From Macrothele yani (taxonomy: Eukaryota > Arthropoda > Arachnida > Araneae > Macrothelidae), in the NCBI GenBank assembly GCA_039090855.1, contig CM077010.1, positions 43,232,905 to 43,296,904 on the forward strand: DNA of 64,000 nucleotides, given 5' to 3'. Positions 1 to 10,550 of the stretch are shown here, in pieces; within the stretch, counting starts at the first letter, position 1, and the number at the start of each line of letters is the position of its first letter. The translations under genes and the position numbers were made by a program. The notes under the pieces were generated by a model that saw only the letters and a list, made by a program, of their open reading frames with translations, did not search any database and had not been told where the DNA came from.

Positions 1-107
1 CTTCGGTCAGATACTATTTTTTTCCGTACCGGTCCCAATGACTTTGAATAGCTTTAATAAATATCATTCGCGTCAAAACGGATTCAAAGGACGTGCTCAT
101 TACGCCC

Positions 108-614
108 GAAAATTCGGTGTCATCTTCTTGTTATTACTTGAATTAGGTGTCATCTTTCTTGTTATTTCTTGAATTCGGTGTCATCTTGTTATTACTTGAA
201 TTCGGTGTCATCTTTCTTGTTATTACTTGAATTCGGTGTCATCTTTCTTGTTATTACTCGAATTCGGTGTCATCTTTCTTGTTATTACTTGAATTCGGCG
301 TCATCTTTCTCGTTATTACCTGAATTCGGTGTCATCTTTCTTGTTATTACTTGAATTCCGTGTCATTTTTCGTGTTATTACTTGAATTTGGCGTCATCTT
401 TCTTGTTATTACTTGAATTCGGTGTTATCGTTTTTGTTATTACTAGAATTCGGTGTAATCTTTCTTGTTTTTACTTGATTCGGTGTCATCTTTCTTGTTA
501 TTACTTGAATTCGGTGTCATCTTTCTTGTTATTACTTGAATTCGGTGTCATCTTTCTTGTTATTACTTGAATTCTGTGTCATCTTTCTTGTTATTACTTG
601 AATTAGGTGTCACC
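108..614. repeat. 31-bp minisatellite, about 16 copies
   Basis: A 31-bp unit with the core gaattcggtgtcatctttct repeats head to tail with few substitutions; consecutive copies start at about 198, 229 and 260. Some copies have small deletions or gaattaggtgtc variants, most at the two edges. The short plus-strand reading frames here only reflect the repeat. I do not recognise a source sequence. Confidence 0.93.
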
Positions 615-930
615 TTTCCATAGAGATATCTGTCTGCTGAAAGGAAGTAAGGAATTTTGCAATATGATTTGTCGGATGCAGTTCGAAGCCCAATAGTTTC
701 ATTATCAGAATTGACAACGACTACTGATAAAACAGTTAAAAATCTATTAGACATAAAAACTGGAAACACTGTAGAGATAAATAGGGGAGAAGTTAAATGA
801 TATCGCAACTACTGTTAACCTCAAAACAATAGATACTGGTACAATTTCTTCGCACAAGTTCCAATTTCAGATAATTATGGAAAATATATTACTATCAGTG
901 ACGTATTTTGGGTCCGAGACCTGTGCTATA
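615..930. other. Unassigned single-copy DNA
   Basis: The only long frame is on the minus strand and runs into the minisatellite, where it reads the repeat. Its unique part matches no family I recognise, so I do not call a gene. Confidence 0.5.
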
Positions 931-993
931 TCGAGTTCACACAAAAGGAAAGAAGAATGCACTGCATTCTTCTTTCCTTTTGTGTGAACTCGA
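931..993. repeat. 63-bp perfect palindrome with 1-nt spacer
   Basis: The 31-nt arm at 931-961 is the exact reverse complement of 963-993, with a single C at 962 between them. As RNA it would be a perfect 31-bp stem. The absence of mismatches suggests a recent event or an assembly or amplification artefact. Confidence 0.95.
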
Positions 994-1040
994 GTGTTAT
1001 GTTATCATAAAAAAAGTTTCTTCTGCGTGCTTTTTCATAT

Positions 1041-1417
1041 TTAAAAAGATTTTTTTGACAAAACCACGAAGCTGCTCAAGTGTACATGTTCTTGTGTGGC
1101 CGTAAGACATATCTTGATTCTTTTTAATGCAGAAAAACTTATTTCCGCAGTTGCAGTTGTTGATGGAAACTTTATTATTAGGTCTGCTAATCTGTACACA
1201 ACAATAAACACAATGTCCAAATATTCAGTTTCATGTAACAAGTAAAGTCGCTCACTAATTTACTTTTGTTTTCATGAAGGCAATAAAATACCTTCAGTTC
1301 ATTTTTGAGTCGAACTGTATCAAAATTTGAAGCATAGGGTTCTTTAAATTCTGACAGTAGATGTTCAGGAAAGCTTTCACAAAATTTATCAAAACAGTTC
1401 GAATTCGACAACGCCAC
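1041..1417 (-). pseudogene. hAT-family transposase C-terminal remnant (ZMYM1-like)
   Basis: Two overlapping minus-strand frames join into one degraded coding region. The upstream frame (1417 to about 1187) has FDTVRLKNELKVFY, like the segment before the dimerisation domain in ZMYM1-type hAT transposases. The downstream frame (about 1241 to 1041) has ATAEISFSALKRIKICLTAT followed by LSSFVVLS, matching the hAT C-terminal dimerisation motif (family form: S-FS-LKRIK-YLR, then RLS-LALLSIE). A frameshift lies between about 1190 and 1240. Nothing of the catalytic core or zinc finger is visible upstream, so this is a fragment. The assignment to hAT is fairly secure; the subgroup is less so. Confidence 0.72.
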
Positions 1418-1858
1418 GAATTTAAGATATAATATAACTGATTTTAATTCATTGACAATTCACACAACTGAAACAACTCTCGCGAAACACACGATGTTAC
1501 GGGCGGGAGTATGCGAGTGATTAAGGTACTCTAAGTCTTCTCTTTTCTGAGCGAACCCTTGCCCAAAGCAATGGCCCATTCACCCGCTCCTTCATGTTGC
1601 CATGGAAACGCTAGCCGGCGAGCGTATCCAAAGTCTTCGAATTACACAACGAAGACTACTAGAGTTGTTTGCGTCACGATGACGTCATCCCTACGCTAGA
1701 AGGCCCTCTATTAGTCAAAAGAAGAGAATCCGCACAGGTGTTAAAACAGCGAAAGCATCGACATATCTTAATACCGTTGATAATTGACTTTTATTAGCGC
1801 ATTCTCTTTGCTTGGCAGCTAGCCTAGCTAGCCTCGAATATACGCCACTGATTAGTAA
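1418..1858. other. Unassigned DNA with a CRE-like palindrome
   Basis: I see no coding signal here. A tgacgtca octamer occurs at about 1679-1686, which is the consensus of CREB/ATF sites, but one occurrence in repeat-rich DNA is weak evidence for a regulatory role. Confidence 0.4.
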
Positions 1859-3420
1859 TATACAACGATCAGCAAAAACACTAAAACCACCGACATAGTA
1901 TGTTGTATGTCCTCGTCTCGCCTCCAGGAGAGCTCTCATCCTCATCCGATGAGGTATAGATTCAACGAGATGTTGGTTGGTGCCTCCTGATATTTGGTAC
2001 CACGACTGCAAAAGAAGATCCCGCAGTTACCGTGAATTACGTGTTTGGGGTGATGCTGTTCATACCCGTTTCTCCAACTCAAACCACAAATGCTTAGTAG
2101 GATTCATATTCGGTGAATTTGGGAACCATGGCTTTTCATGTTCTTTGAAACATTCGTGAGAATTCTTAGCATTGTGACATGGGGCATTGTCTAGTTCAAA
2201 GAGGCCATCTCTGCCAGGGAATACAGTCGTCATAAAGGTGTGTACTTGGTCAGTCATGATGTCCAGGTACGTGACAGCTCTCAGAGTTCGCTCTACAGGG
2301 ATAATGCGTCCAAGTGTTCCTGTTCCTGGAACCATTCCTGACCTTCTTCTAAGATTGGCATGGAACATTGTCTTGTTGAAAGACATAATCTCCTCCAAGG
2401 AACACAGTTACAATAAAGGAATGGACTTGGTCAGCCATGATGTTCAGGTACGTGACAGCTGTCAAAGTTTGCTCTACAGAGATAATGAGTCCAAATGTTC
2501 ATGTTCTTGGAAGCCATTCCTGACCTCCTTCGCAGTGTGGCATGGAGAATTGTCTTGTTAAAAGACGCCATCTCCACCAGGGAATACAGTCGCCATAAGG
2601 GGTGTACTTGGTTAGCCATGATGTTCAGGTATGTGACAGCTGTCAGAGATCGCTCTACAGGGTTAATGGGTCCAAGTGTTCATGTTCAGGAATAGTTGCA
2701 TTGTTATTCCGAAAGATGCCATATCTGCCAGAGAATACAGTCGCCATAAAGGGGTGTACTTGGTCAGCCATGATGTTCAGGTATGTGACAGCTGTCAGAG
2801 ATTGCTCTACAGGGTTAATGGGTCCAAGTGTTCATGTTCAGGAATAGTTGCATTGTTATTCTGAAAGATGCAATACCTGCCAGAGAATACAGTTGCCATA
2901 AAGGGGTGTACTTGGTCAGCCATGATGTTCAAGTACGTGACAGCTGTCAGAGTTTGCTCTACAGTTATAATGGGTCCAAGTGTTCATGTTCTTTGAACTA
3001 TCCCTGACCTTCTCCGCAGTGTGGCATGGAGCATTTTCTTGATGAAAGACGCCATCTCCGCCAGGTAATACAGTCGCCATAAAGGGGTGTACATGCTCAT
3101 CTACGATGTGCAGGTACGCGACAGCTGTCAGAGTTTGCTCTACAAGGATAGTTGGCCCAAGATTCTCCCAAGAAAATGTTGCCCAGACCATCACACTCAC
3201 TTCAGCTGCCTGGATTCATCCCACAGTGCATCGATGTGAAAAAGCTTTCTTGGGTATACGTCGCACATGCGCTCGTCCTTTGACATGATGTAACACAAAA
3301 CACTTTTCGTCTGACCACGAGACCCTCTTCCAGTCTTCAGTAACCCAATGTGCAGAGCAGAGCGATTCCAGACGTGTTCTGATCCGAGGTGAACAATAGA
3401 CATGCTATCGCGTCTTATTC
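1859..3420 (-). mobile_element. Tc1-like transposon, degraded, with multiplied internal segment
   Basis: The minus strand reads as a Tc1-like transposase from about 3403 down to 1905. Order: HIDALWDESRQLK (3197-3240), then SVMVWATFSWENLGPTILVE and the catalytic-core strand FHQENAPCHTAEKV in the copy ending near 2916, then NSPNMNPTKHLW (about 2080-2115), the third-acid motif of the family (SPDLNPIEHLW), and finally YQISGGTNQHLVESIPHRMR (about 1935-1995), the usual C-terminus. The left end at 1859-1895 (tatacaacgatcag, then actaaaaccacc) resembles terminal repeats of this transposon group. I find no matching right end, so the 5' part is lost. Frameshifts and the internal repetition (2190-3130) rule out function. 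Confidence 0.85.
2190..3130. repeat. Tandem copies of a Tc1 catalytic-domain segment
   Basis: One stretch of the transposase, recognisable by gtgtacttggtcagccatga and the following gtgacagctgtcagag, recurs at about 2240, 2421, 2600, 2753, 2907 and 3088. Spacings are about 181, 179, 153, 154 and 181 bp, so two adjacent units share a deletion of about 27 bp. On the minus strand each copy encodes the region around the second catalytic acid. Unequal exchange or replication slippage within the transposase is the simplest explanation. Confidence 0.9.
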
Positions 3421-3469
3421 ACCCGTGAAAAAGACACTTATAGTTGTAGTAGCATGCTGATTTGAGGTG

Positions 3470-3880
3470 ACATCTAGTTTAGTGGGAGCATGGACCCCTA
3501 CGGGTTTTAAAGAGGAACCATGAATGCTCAACGCTATAGGGATGATATGCTGGTCCGTATTATCACCTTTATGCAGGTGCCACAGGGAATACGTTTCTGT
3601 TGCAGGACGACAACGCTCATCCCCACCGAGATAGGATGGTAGAACACTGTCTTCAAGAGGAGATCATTTTCCGAATGGATTGGCCAGCCTGGTCTCCCGA
3701 AATTAATCTGATCGAGCATGTCTGGATGTGCTAGGGAGACCTGTTTCTAACCTCAACCCCACTCCGCAAGATCTGGAAGGTCTTATATAAGTTGTTCATG
3801 AACAGTGGTTTTGTTGCTACCTACTATTTTCCTATGTACCATCATGAACAGTACGAAACATCACGGTGAGGCCCTCTGCT
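3470..3880 (+). pseudogene. Tc1-like transposase C-terminal fragment
   Basis: From the ATG at 3520 the plus strand reads MNAQRYRDDMLVRIITF, then, after a frame change near 3595, LLQDDNAHPHRDRMVEHCLQ and DWPAWSPEINLIEHVW. These are the second-acid (DDNA-PH) and third-acid (SPDLNPIEHVW) motifs of Tc1-like transposases. A stop follows at about 3733, and the rest is a recognisable but broken C-terminal helical region. The fragment lies in opposite orientation to, and differs clearly from, the Tc1 copy at 1859-3420, so it is a separate insertion. I could not find its termini. Confidence 0.82.
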
Positions 3881-4530
3881 GTGAGATATGAGCATACTCC
3901 ATATTGAGGTACTTAGGCTATTTCATTTTGATAGTTTATTTTCCACCTGTCTCGGTATATGATCATTTTTGTCAGAATGAAGTATTTCTTACAAAATGTT
4001 TTAGTCTTTCTATAACGGAAGATATGATAAAGGGTTTCAACAAATTTCATAACATTTCATTAAGTGTTTTTGATTTATCGCTATTTTTCAGTTTTTTTTC
4101 TATTTATTTTTATGAAAACTAGTATATTTTCAAAAAGACGACTTATTTTGCAAATGGGTTTCATCAGCCAACTTTTTGCGGAATTTTTAGCGATGAAGAC
4201 ATTTCTTTGTTAAACCCTCCAGCGATTGTAGATATTGAAAATCTTCAGCAGAAGTTGGTTCAAATTAAGGAATCTTTCCAACAATGTGTGAGCTATTTCT
4301 CATTTTCTTTCCTTCCTGAAATTTCTTGTTGCCTTCAGCTCTCCTCCCGGTTTAAATTTGACACCTCCTTGATCTTTAGAAACAAAAAGCTGGTTCTGAA
4401 GCTGAAACTAAAAAAACGCAGTATGACCTATCAACAGAAGAGCTGTTCTTTCCCCGACCACATGCTTAACTGCTAATACGAGCTACTGTGGAGAACCAAA
4501 ACACTTTTCCCACGCATAACGTACAAGTTT
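3881..4530. other. Unassigned AT-rich DNA
   Basis: It is T-rich with short open frames (for example 4207-4476) that match no family I know. I see no repeats or terminal structures. Confidence 0.4.
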
Positions 4531-4601
4531 GTCTGCGCCGGGCATCGATCCTGGTCCCCTCACTCCGGAGTAAGGCGCTCTCCCAACTGAGCTACGCGGA
4601 C
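4531..4601 (-). repeat. tRNA-like sequence, probably a SINE head or tRNA pseudogene
   Basis: The 71-nt minus strand starts gtccgcgtagctcagttggg and pairs its first seven bases with the last seven except one or two. It has a D-arm with box A (tagctcagttgggagagc) and a box B-like stretch (ggatcgatgcc). The anticodon stem pairs poorly around the self-complementary ctccggag, so a working tRNA is unlikely. The two tRNA-like sequences near 15.9 and 16.2 kb share the head and the ccgg-type loop, which points to a dispersed family. Confidence 0.6.
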
Positions 4602-4821
4602 ATGTGCTCTCACTGCTATCTGCCTTTATCTCATGTGGGTCCTGCGGTGCAGGCACGTCTCACACGACCCGTTTTAAGTTACAAATTCTATCTAAATAGA
4701 TTGTGCTGCTTTCTGATTTGCGTTGGCGTCCTCTTATCTTTGAGTGATACTCTCAGAACGTGAAATGGAGTGCGCGAAATGCACTCCTTGATTTTAGCAA
4801 AGCATCATTCATACCTCTACA

Positions 4822-6087
4822 TACAGGGATTGGAAAGAATAATGTGAACACCACGCTTAGAGACGTGACTTTTAATGCAGCTGTATGCGTTGCAATACGC
4901 AAAGCTATCCACCACTTCTTGGTTGTAATATCGATTTGTATAGAATACCAAGGTCCTGGATAATGTGAATTTAAGTTGTGTTGTTGCAAAATTTCTTTCA
5001 GGGTGACGACGAAATGAGGGAACTAACGGACTTCGAAAGACGGCTAATTGTTGGTGGCCGGCTAATTTCTGCCGCAATGACAAACCTTTCCAGGGTAGTG
5101 AGGGTATCGAGAGCTACTGTGTCTAGCGTCATTGCAGCATACTGTGTTCGTGGCAAAACCTCCTCAGCCCAACGCAAGAGCGTTCAGAAAACAACCCTGA
5201 CTGATGGAGACAGGAGAGCATTAAAGAGGATTGTTACCCGTAATAAGAAGACTCCGGCGCCGGAACTTATTTTGGAGCTCAATCTGTATCTCCAGACCCC
5301 AGTATCAAGGAAAACAGTGCGCAGAGAACAGTACAAACAAGATATCCATGGCAGAGCTGCTATTGCAAAACCTCTGGTGACTCGGGTGAATGCACAACGT
5401 CGACGGCAGTGGTGCCAGGAGTATACAACATGGACTGCCGATGCATGGAAGCGTGTAATATGCCCGTATGAATCCACATTCACACTATTCCCTACTGCAG
5501 GCCGTGTTCACCTATGGAGAACACCGTCAGAAGCGTACAACTCAGACTGTCTGCTCCCAACCGAGCAGAATGATGGTGGTTCTATCATATCTGGGCTGTC
5601 ATATCGTGGTTTTCAGCATGTCCCCTGATTACCTTGAAAGGACGGATGACTGGCAGGGCGTAAGGAGCCAGTTTGGGTGACCAAGTCCATCCATTGGCTC
5701 AGGCATTTATTTCCTGCAGGGATGCCATCTCTCAATATCATGCCGCCCCAATACACAGAGCTCGGAATGTCCAGTCATGGTTTGAGGAGCACGAGGACGA
5801 ACTTTCTCACTTTCCTTGGCTTCACCAATCACCAAACTTAAACATCATCGAGCCACTGCGGTTTGTATTGTAAAACAGAGTAAAATACCGTTATCCTCCT
5901 CTTCCTGCATCTCTCAAGGAGATGGAGCAGTTTCTGCATGACAAATGGCGTAACATCCCACTAACCACCCTTCAGGATTTGTATGCGTCCATTCCAAGGA
6001 AGATTCAGGCGGTTTTGAATGCCAGAGGTGGTCCCGCACCCTATCAGATACGTAAAACCTTCTTTTCCTAGGTGTCCAACCCCTGTA
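4822..6087 (+). mobile_element. Tc1-like transposon with both ends, about 1.27 kb
   Basis: The left end at 4822 (tacagggattgg) is mirrored by the right end (ccaacccctgta, ending at 6087). Both begin with the TA that Tc1/mariner elements duplicate on insertion. Inside the left end are the subterminal sequence aataatgtgaacacc and a second similar site (ataatgtgaa) near 4962, which fits the double binding-site layout of many Tc1 ends. The terminal repeats have diverged and the transposase is broken, so this is an old copy. Full length and a single open N-terminal half make it the best-preserved Tc1 here. Confidence 0.88.
5014..6071 (+). pseudogene. Tc1-like transposase, frameshifted and catalytically degraded
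   Basis: The frame from the ATG at 5014 starts MRELTDFERRLIVGGRL and continues with a helix-turn-helix (VVRVSRATVSSVIAAYCVRG), the linker KTSSAQRKSVQ, and the second DNA-binding half with NKKTPAPELILELN and SRKTVRRE. HGRAAIAKPL leads into the catalytic core. The first catalytic acid (family WSDES) reads CPYES, so it is lost. After a frameshift near 5620, DQVHPLAQAF and QYHAAPIHRARN mark the second-acid region, also mutated (family QDDNAPIH). SPNLNIIEP retains the last acid. The C-terminus NIPLTTLQDLYASIPRK and VLNARGGPAPY ends near 6071. About 350 residues matches the family length. I chose the ATG just before the conserved ELTDFERG motif. Confidence 0.9.
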
Positions 6088-6235
6088 TATCCCCCATACT
6101 GTGAATAATAGAATACGTCGGAAACCTTTTTAATTCTGCACATCACATGTGAAGTATACCATTTTATTCTGGATCAAATGCCACCAAGAAAATTCAAATA
6201 AATTTTCGGTTTTGTTCGCTTGTGCATTTCTGGTA

Positions 6236-6829
6236 ATTTAGCATGTTTAAGCCATTTGATATAAAGTTTCACCTGTCACACAACAAATGTCACCTGTCAC
6301 ACAAACATTTAGCATGTTTAAGCCATTTGATATACAATTTCACCTGTCACAAAAACAATGTCACCTGTCATAGAAAAATTAAGCATGTTTAAGACATTTG
6401 ATATAAAATTTTACCTGTCACACAAAAAATGTTACCTGTCACACAAAAATTTAGCATGTTTAAGCCATTTGATATAAAATTTCACCTGTCACAGAAAAAT
6501 GTAGCATGTTTAAGCCATTTAATATACAATTTCACCTGTCACACAAACAATGTCACCTATCACAGAAAAATTTAGCATGTTTCAGCCATTTGATATAAAA
6601 TTTAACCTGTCACACAAAAAGTTTGCATGTTTAAGCCGTTGGATATACAATTTCACCTGTCACACAAAAATGTTTAAGCCGTTGGATATACAATTTCACC
6701 TGTCACACAAAAATGTTTAAGCCATTTGATATACAATTTCACTTGTCACACAAACAATGTCACCAGTCACAGAAAAATTTAGCATGTTTAAGCCATTTGA
6801 TATAAAATTTCACCTGTCACACAAAAATT
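6236..6829. repeat. Composite minisatellite, units of about 50 and 71 bp
   Basis: The block tttagcatgtttaagccatt, followed by gatataaaatttcacctgtc, repeats about 11 times. In some copies it is followed by a second smaller module, atgtcacctgtcacagaaaa (about 21 bp), giving long and short units in irregular order. Two copies near 6655-6715 are shortened further. The cacctgtcaca motif is present in both modules, suggesting the small one arose by partial duplication. Confidence 0.9.
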
Positions 6830-7519
6830 CGTCCATCATGATATTTTGGAGAAACCATTAAAAATGTAACTGCATAATTCTCGAGCCATACTGTTAGTAC
6901 GTATATTTACTTAGTTGGTTGCCCAATTTTTTTTCCGTTCCATCGTTGATTTGCCATCTATTACATCGTTGGTGATGGATGTACAAACTTTGAAATAATC
7001 AAACTTAGTAAAACGTATTAGCTGCGAGAACCTTCAGATTGGCAGCGAATAGAACATCACAGACGTAGTTCCGGAAGTAATGCGATATTAACTGTGCTGT
7101 TAGTTGCACTGGTGTTACCAGGAATTAAATTTTGTCATTTGCTACGAACGTTGTTTAGGAAAAAAGCTTACCCAGGGATTTGTTTACACCTCAGTGGGAT
7201 TTGAAGAGAAGGTTGTAATTATTGTCATCGAAACGGGCACAGAAATTGGATTAGATCACGAAGAAAATGATCGTCACAGTTAAATCATGCACAGCAAATG
7301 ATCAATGAAGATTTAATTGAGCAAGAAGGTCATTACCAGGAACACAACGTTTCAAAAGAACAACAAGAAGGTTATCAACCAAGAAGATTTGTGACCAGTA
7401 AGAAGACAAAATGTTTTAATGCGGTAAACATAGCAATAGCTGTAGACAATACACTGCGAAGAAAGTTCGCGACAGATTACTGTGTTAATCAAAACACAAA
7501 TGACAATTAAATATAATAA
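6830..7519. other. Unassigned single-copy DNA
   Basis: A 70-codon frame at 7298-7510 matches no family I recognise and lacks supporting context. I call no gene here. Confidence 0.4.
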
Positions 7520-7735
7520 TAAAACAGAGAGAGACAGAATATAAAAGAGAGAGCATGAGAGAGAATATGATAATAAAAGTGAGCGAGAGAGAGAGAGTAC
7601 GAAAAGAGAGCATGCGAGAGAGTGTATGAGAGAGAGAGAGTGTGTGTATCAGAGAGAGAGAGAGAGAGAGTGTAGACGAGAGAGACAGTATATGAGAGAG
7701 TGCATGATAGAGTGCATGATAGAGTATGTGTGTAT

Positions 7736-7769
<34 letters not shown>

Positions 7770-8062
7770 ATGAGAGAGCGCATGAGAGAGTGTGTGTGTG
7801 TGTATCAGAGAGAGAGAGAGAGAGTATATGAGAGTGAAGGGGAGCATATGTATTAGAGAGATAAACAGTACATGCGAGAGAGTGTATATGAGAGAGTGCG
7901 TGTGTCAGGGAGGAAGAGAGTCTGTGTGTGTATATGAGAGAGAGGGAGAGTGTGTGTATGAGGGCGATAGTATCTCCGAGTGAGAGAGAGTATGAAAAAA
8001 AATGTGTGTATAGAGAGAGAGTACATTAGAGATGAGAGAAAGAGCATGTGTGTGTGTGCACG
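7520..8062. repeat. Purine-rich AG/GTGT microsatellite
   Basis: About 540 bp of interrupted (AG)n with GTGT and TATGAGAGAG interruptions. The strand asymmetry is extreme: the plus strand is nearly all purines apart from T. Reading frames through it are low-complexity. The array ends directly at the left terminus of the mariner at 8066. Confidence 0.95.
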
Positions 8063-8172
8063 GAGCTTGTACCGAAAGTAATGTAAAAGTGGGCATACCT
8101 TTTTTATTAACTGACAGAGGTGGTTAAAATTGCACATTTTTGGCAAAGTAACTCTTTCTCAATGCAAAGTTA

Positions 8173-9062
8173 CTACTCAACATAGTCTGCATGCCAAGCG
8201 ATGCATTTCTGCCATCGTTGGACCCAACACTCGAATCCTTTTTGAAAATATTCAGGTGTGGACTGTTGTACCCACTTCTGCATAGCCATTTCCATCTCGT
8301 CTGTGTCATCAGGTCGTTGTCCCCGGAGACTGTCCCCGATTGGATCGAACATGTGGAAGTCGGAGGTCGCCAGATCTGGGCTGTATGGTGGATGGGGACC
8401 ACCGATCAGCATAATTTGCGGATGGCCTGATTTGTTCGCAAAGATGTGTGTGGTCTCGCATTGTCATGGTGAATGTGGATCCTTTTCAGATTCTTGTTCG
8501 GTTTCTTCCTCCTTATGGCTTCTCATAGCTTCTTGAGTGTCTAAATGTGTGATGATTGCTGGCTTTTGAACATCTTAGGCCTTGGTGAAGAGGTTGAAGC
8601 CATTCCATAGATTGATTCTTCGTTTCTGGATCGTAAAGATATGCCAACGTTTCATCTCCTGTCACCAGATCGGAAAATAACGTATCTTCATTGGCTTCAA
8701 ACACTTTCAGAAGATCAGAGCAGTCTTCCACCCTGTGCAGAATGGGTTCAACTACCGAGATACCGACTTTGAACACACTTCCCCATACCCTAAGTTTTCC
8801 ACCATCTTCTGCATAGCTTTGTGACCACAGTCTCGTTATGCAACAGGCTCGTTGATTGCGACTCGTCTCTTCACGCGAATCAATTCAACCACTCGCTGAC
8901 GATTCGTGTCAGTGATATCAGACGATGGTCTACTACTGCGTGGTTTTTATTCAATGGCTCCATCTCCGTAAACATTGTGTAGCCTGCTGTGGATGTCGGA
9001 CAGCCTGCACTATTCCTTCATCAAGAACTCAATGACGGCACGTTGGTTCTGCTTGCAATCCA
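8173..9062 (-). pseudogene. mariner transposase, stops and frameshifts, catalytic acids retained
   Basis: Read on the minus strand from about 9062: CKQNQRAVIEFLMKE and RLHNVYGDGAIE form the N-terminal DNA-binding domain, then TDTNRQRVVELI. The catalytic domain has VTGDETLAYLYDPETKNQSM with the first acid, HDNARPHTSL with the second (near 8430), and HPPYSPDLATSDFHMF with the third. It ends FECWVQRWQKCIAWHADYVE with a stop at 8173. Between these are an in-frame stop after the N-terminal helices, another near 8860, and at least two frame changes. All three D residues of the D,D34D signature survive although the reading frame is dead. About 300 residues in total is below the usual 340-350. Confidence 0.88.
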
Positions 9063-9186
9063 CTGTTAACCTTCAATGAAGAAGAAGAGTTATTATAGAG
9101 GAGGAGTTACTTTACCAACATATGCAATTTGCACGACATCTGTCAGTTAATAAAAACGTTATGCCCACTTTTGCATTGCCTTCGGT

Positions 9187-9403
9187 GCCGTCATGGTTGA
9201 GCGGTTGTCCAAGCGCTGGCTTGTGACCATTCGCCCGAGAGGGGTCCAGGTTTGAATCCTGGTAAGGCGTAGATGTTGTGTTTGTCTTACGGCACTGGCT
9301 CTGTGCGTTCCCTACAACCAGTGACCTCAAATTAGGGACGGACGACCGCTTATAGCCCATTGAGTTGCTCACGGTGGTCGTTAAACCTCCAAACAAAAAA
9401 AAA
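9187..9403 (+). mobile_element. SINE family A, copy 1 (tRNA-derived)
   Basis: A tRNA-like head begins gccgtcatggttgagcgg, contains box B ggtttgaatcc, and ends at the ggcgtagatgttgtgtttgt linker. It is followed by a body with the shared core ttagggacggacgacc and ttgctcacggtggtcg, and an A-rich tail (9394-9403). The same body occurs at about 11225, 33155 and 40250. The element is flanked by tgccttcggt on the left (9177-9186) and tactttcggt on the right (9404-9413), a likely target duplication inside the mariner end. Confidence 0.85.
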
Positions 9404-9540
9404 TACTTTCGGTACAACTCTCGAATATACGTATATATTTATACAATATATATATATATGTATACTATATATTTTACTCACTTTTGTTTTGCTGTTGACG
9501 TGGCCATTTTTATTTTTGTAACTGACCTTTCATAGCTGCA

Positions 9541-10275
9541 GAGTATGATTCAGCAACTTGCTGACAAGAGTAAAGAAGTGCGATTAGAAATCAACTTTCA
9601 GAAGACAAAACTGATGTACAATGAATGCCTTTACAAGAAATAAATAGTATCGATTCATGGGGGAAAAGCTGGAGATAACCGATAACTACATTTACCTTGG
9701 GCAGCAGATATCAAGCAAAAGTCACATTGGTGAAGAAATTGATGAATGTATAAAACTTGGAAAGTGGGCTTTTGAAAGAAATAGTACAGTTTTTAAGAGT
9801 AATATGCCATTATGTCTTAAAAGAAAAGTATTTAATCAATGCATCCTTCCAGTTCCTACATATGGAGCACATACATTGACCTTAACTGAAAAAGACATAT
9901 AAAGACTGCTGACAACCGAAAGCAGCATGGAGAGATGTAGGCTTGGTGTAGCCAGAATAGACAAGAAGAGGAACTCATGGATCAGGAAAATGACAAAAGT
10001 AGGAGACATTTTGATCAGAGTAAAATTCTCGAAATGGTAATGGGCTGGACATGTTGACAGAAGAACAGACCCCCTATGGGCAAATGAAATTCTAGACTGA
10101 ATTCTAACGGACAGGAAAAGACCCAGAAGAAGACCATATGGGAGAGAGAAGGATGAAATTCGAAAACAGGCGGGAGTGACATGGAGGAGACTGGTGCCAG
10201 ATAAACCGTTGTGGAAGAAACTTGGGGAGACCTTCATCAAGTAATGGATTGATAATGGCTGATGATGATATATAT
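9541..10275 (+). pseudogene. RTE-like LINE, 3' end of reverse transcriptase
   Basis: A broken frame reads the C-terminal part of a non-LTR reverse transcriptase: LADKSKEV (9560s), MGEKLEITDNYIYLGQQISS, PLCLKRKVFNQCILPV, and out of frame RKMTKVGDILIR and AGHVDRRTDPLW. The same residues in the same order occur in the LINE at 29646-32021, so both copies belong to one family. The copy ends in a short tgatgatgatatatat tail, typical of RTE-type elements, which end in simple repeats rather than poly(A). It begins after the motif C region, so it is a strongly 5'-truncated insertion with stops and frameshifts. Confidence 0.85.
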
Positions 10276-10550
10276 ATATTTCGTTTTGGGTGCAACACTG
10301 AAATGTTTTTTCTCATTGTATAGCATGGCATCCTCTTTCAAGAAGTATATCTTCTTACGTTCACACCAAAGCCTCTGCCGTCTTTTACAATGAGGGTTTA
10401 GTTCTATTTACTTCTGATAACCTGTCAGCCGTTGCCAACCAAACACTCGCAAAAATTTCGGAGCCATTGCCGATCCGTTCAGAAGGAAATAAATGGGGAA
10501 GTAACATATTATAATTTGCATAAGAACGGAAACTCAACAAAATTAAGGTT
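10276..10550. other. Unassigned DNA after a TA-rich tail
   Basis: A short (TA)n run follows the LINE tail. The rest shows no recognisable gene or repeat. Confidence 0.4.

Larger units (their letters stand above)
8066..9420 (-). mobile_element. mariner-like element with long terminal repeats, split by a SINE
   Basis: The left terminus (from about 8066, ttgtaccgaaagtaatgtaa) and the right side carry imperfect inverted repeats more than 80 bp long. The left end runs to gcaaagtaactc (about 8155); the right copy runs from gagttactttacc (about 9105) to 9186. The right repeat does not reach its own end there: its last bases, tactttcggtacaac, reappear at 9404-9418 after a SINE (9187-9403). The SINE therefore landed inside the terminal repeat and duplicated about 10 bp of it. 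Without the SINE the element is about 1.14 kb. Confidence 0.85.

Noticed and set aside
563..808. 81-codon minus-strand frame
   Set aside because: Its C-terminus is the 31-bp minisatellite and the remainder matches no family I know.
7298..7510. 70-codon plus-strand frame rich in Q, E and N
   Set aside because: Composition is plausible for a protein, but no motif, domain or neighbouring exon supports it.
7485..8146. Frames reading L/S/H- or R/E-rich proteins
   Set aside because: They are translations of the AG/GT microsatellite.
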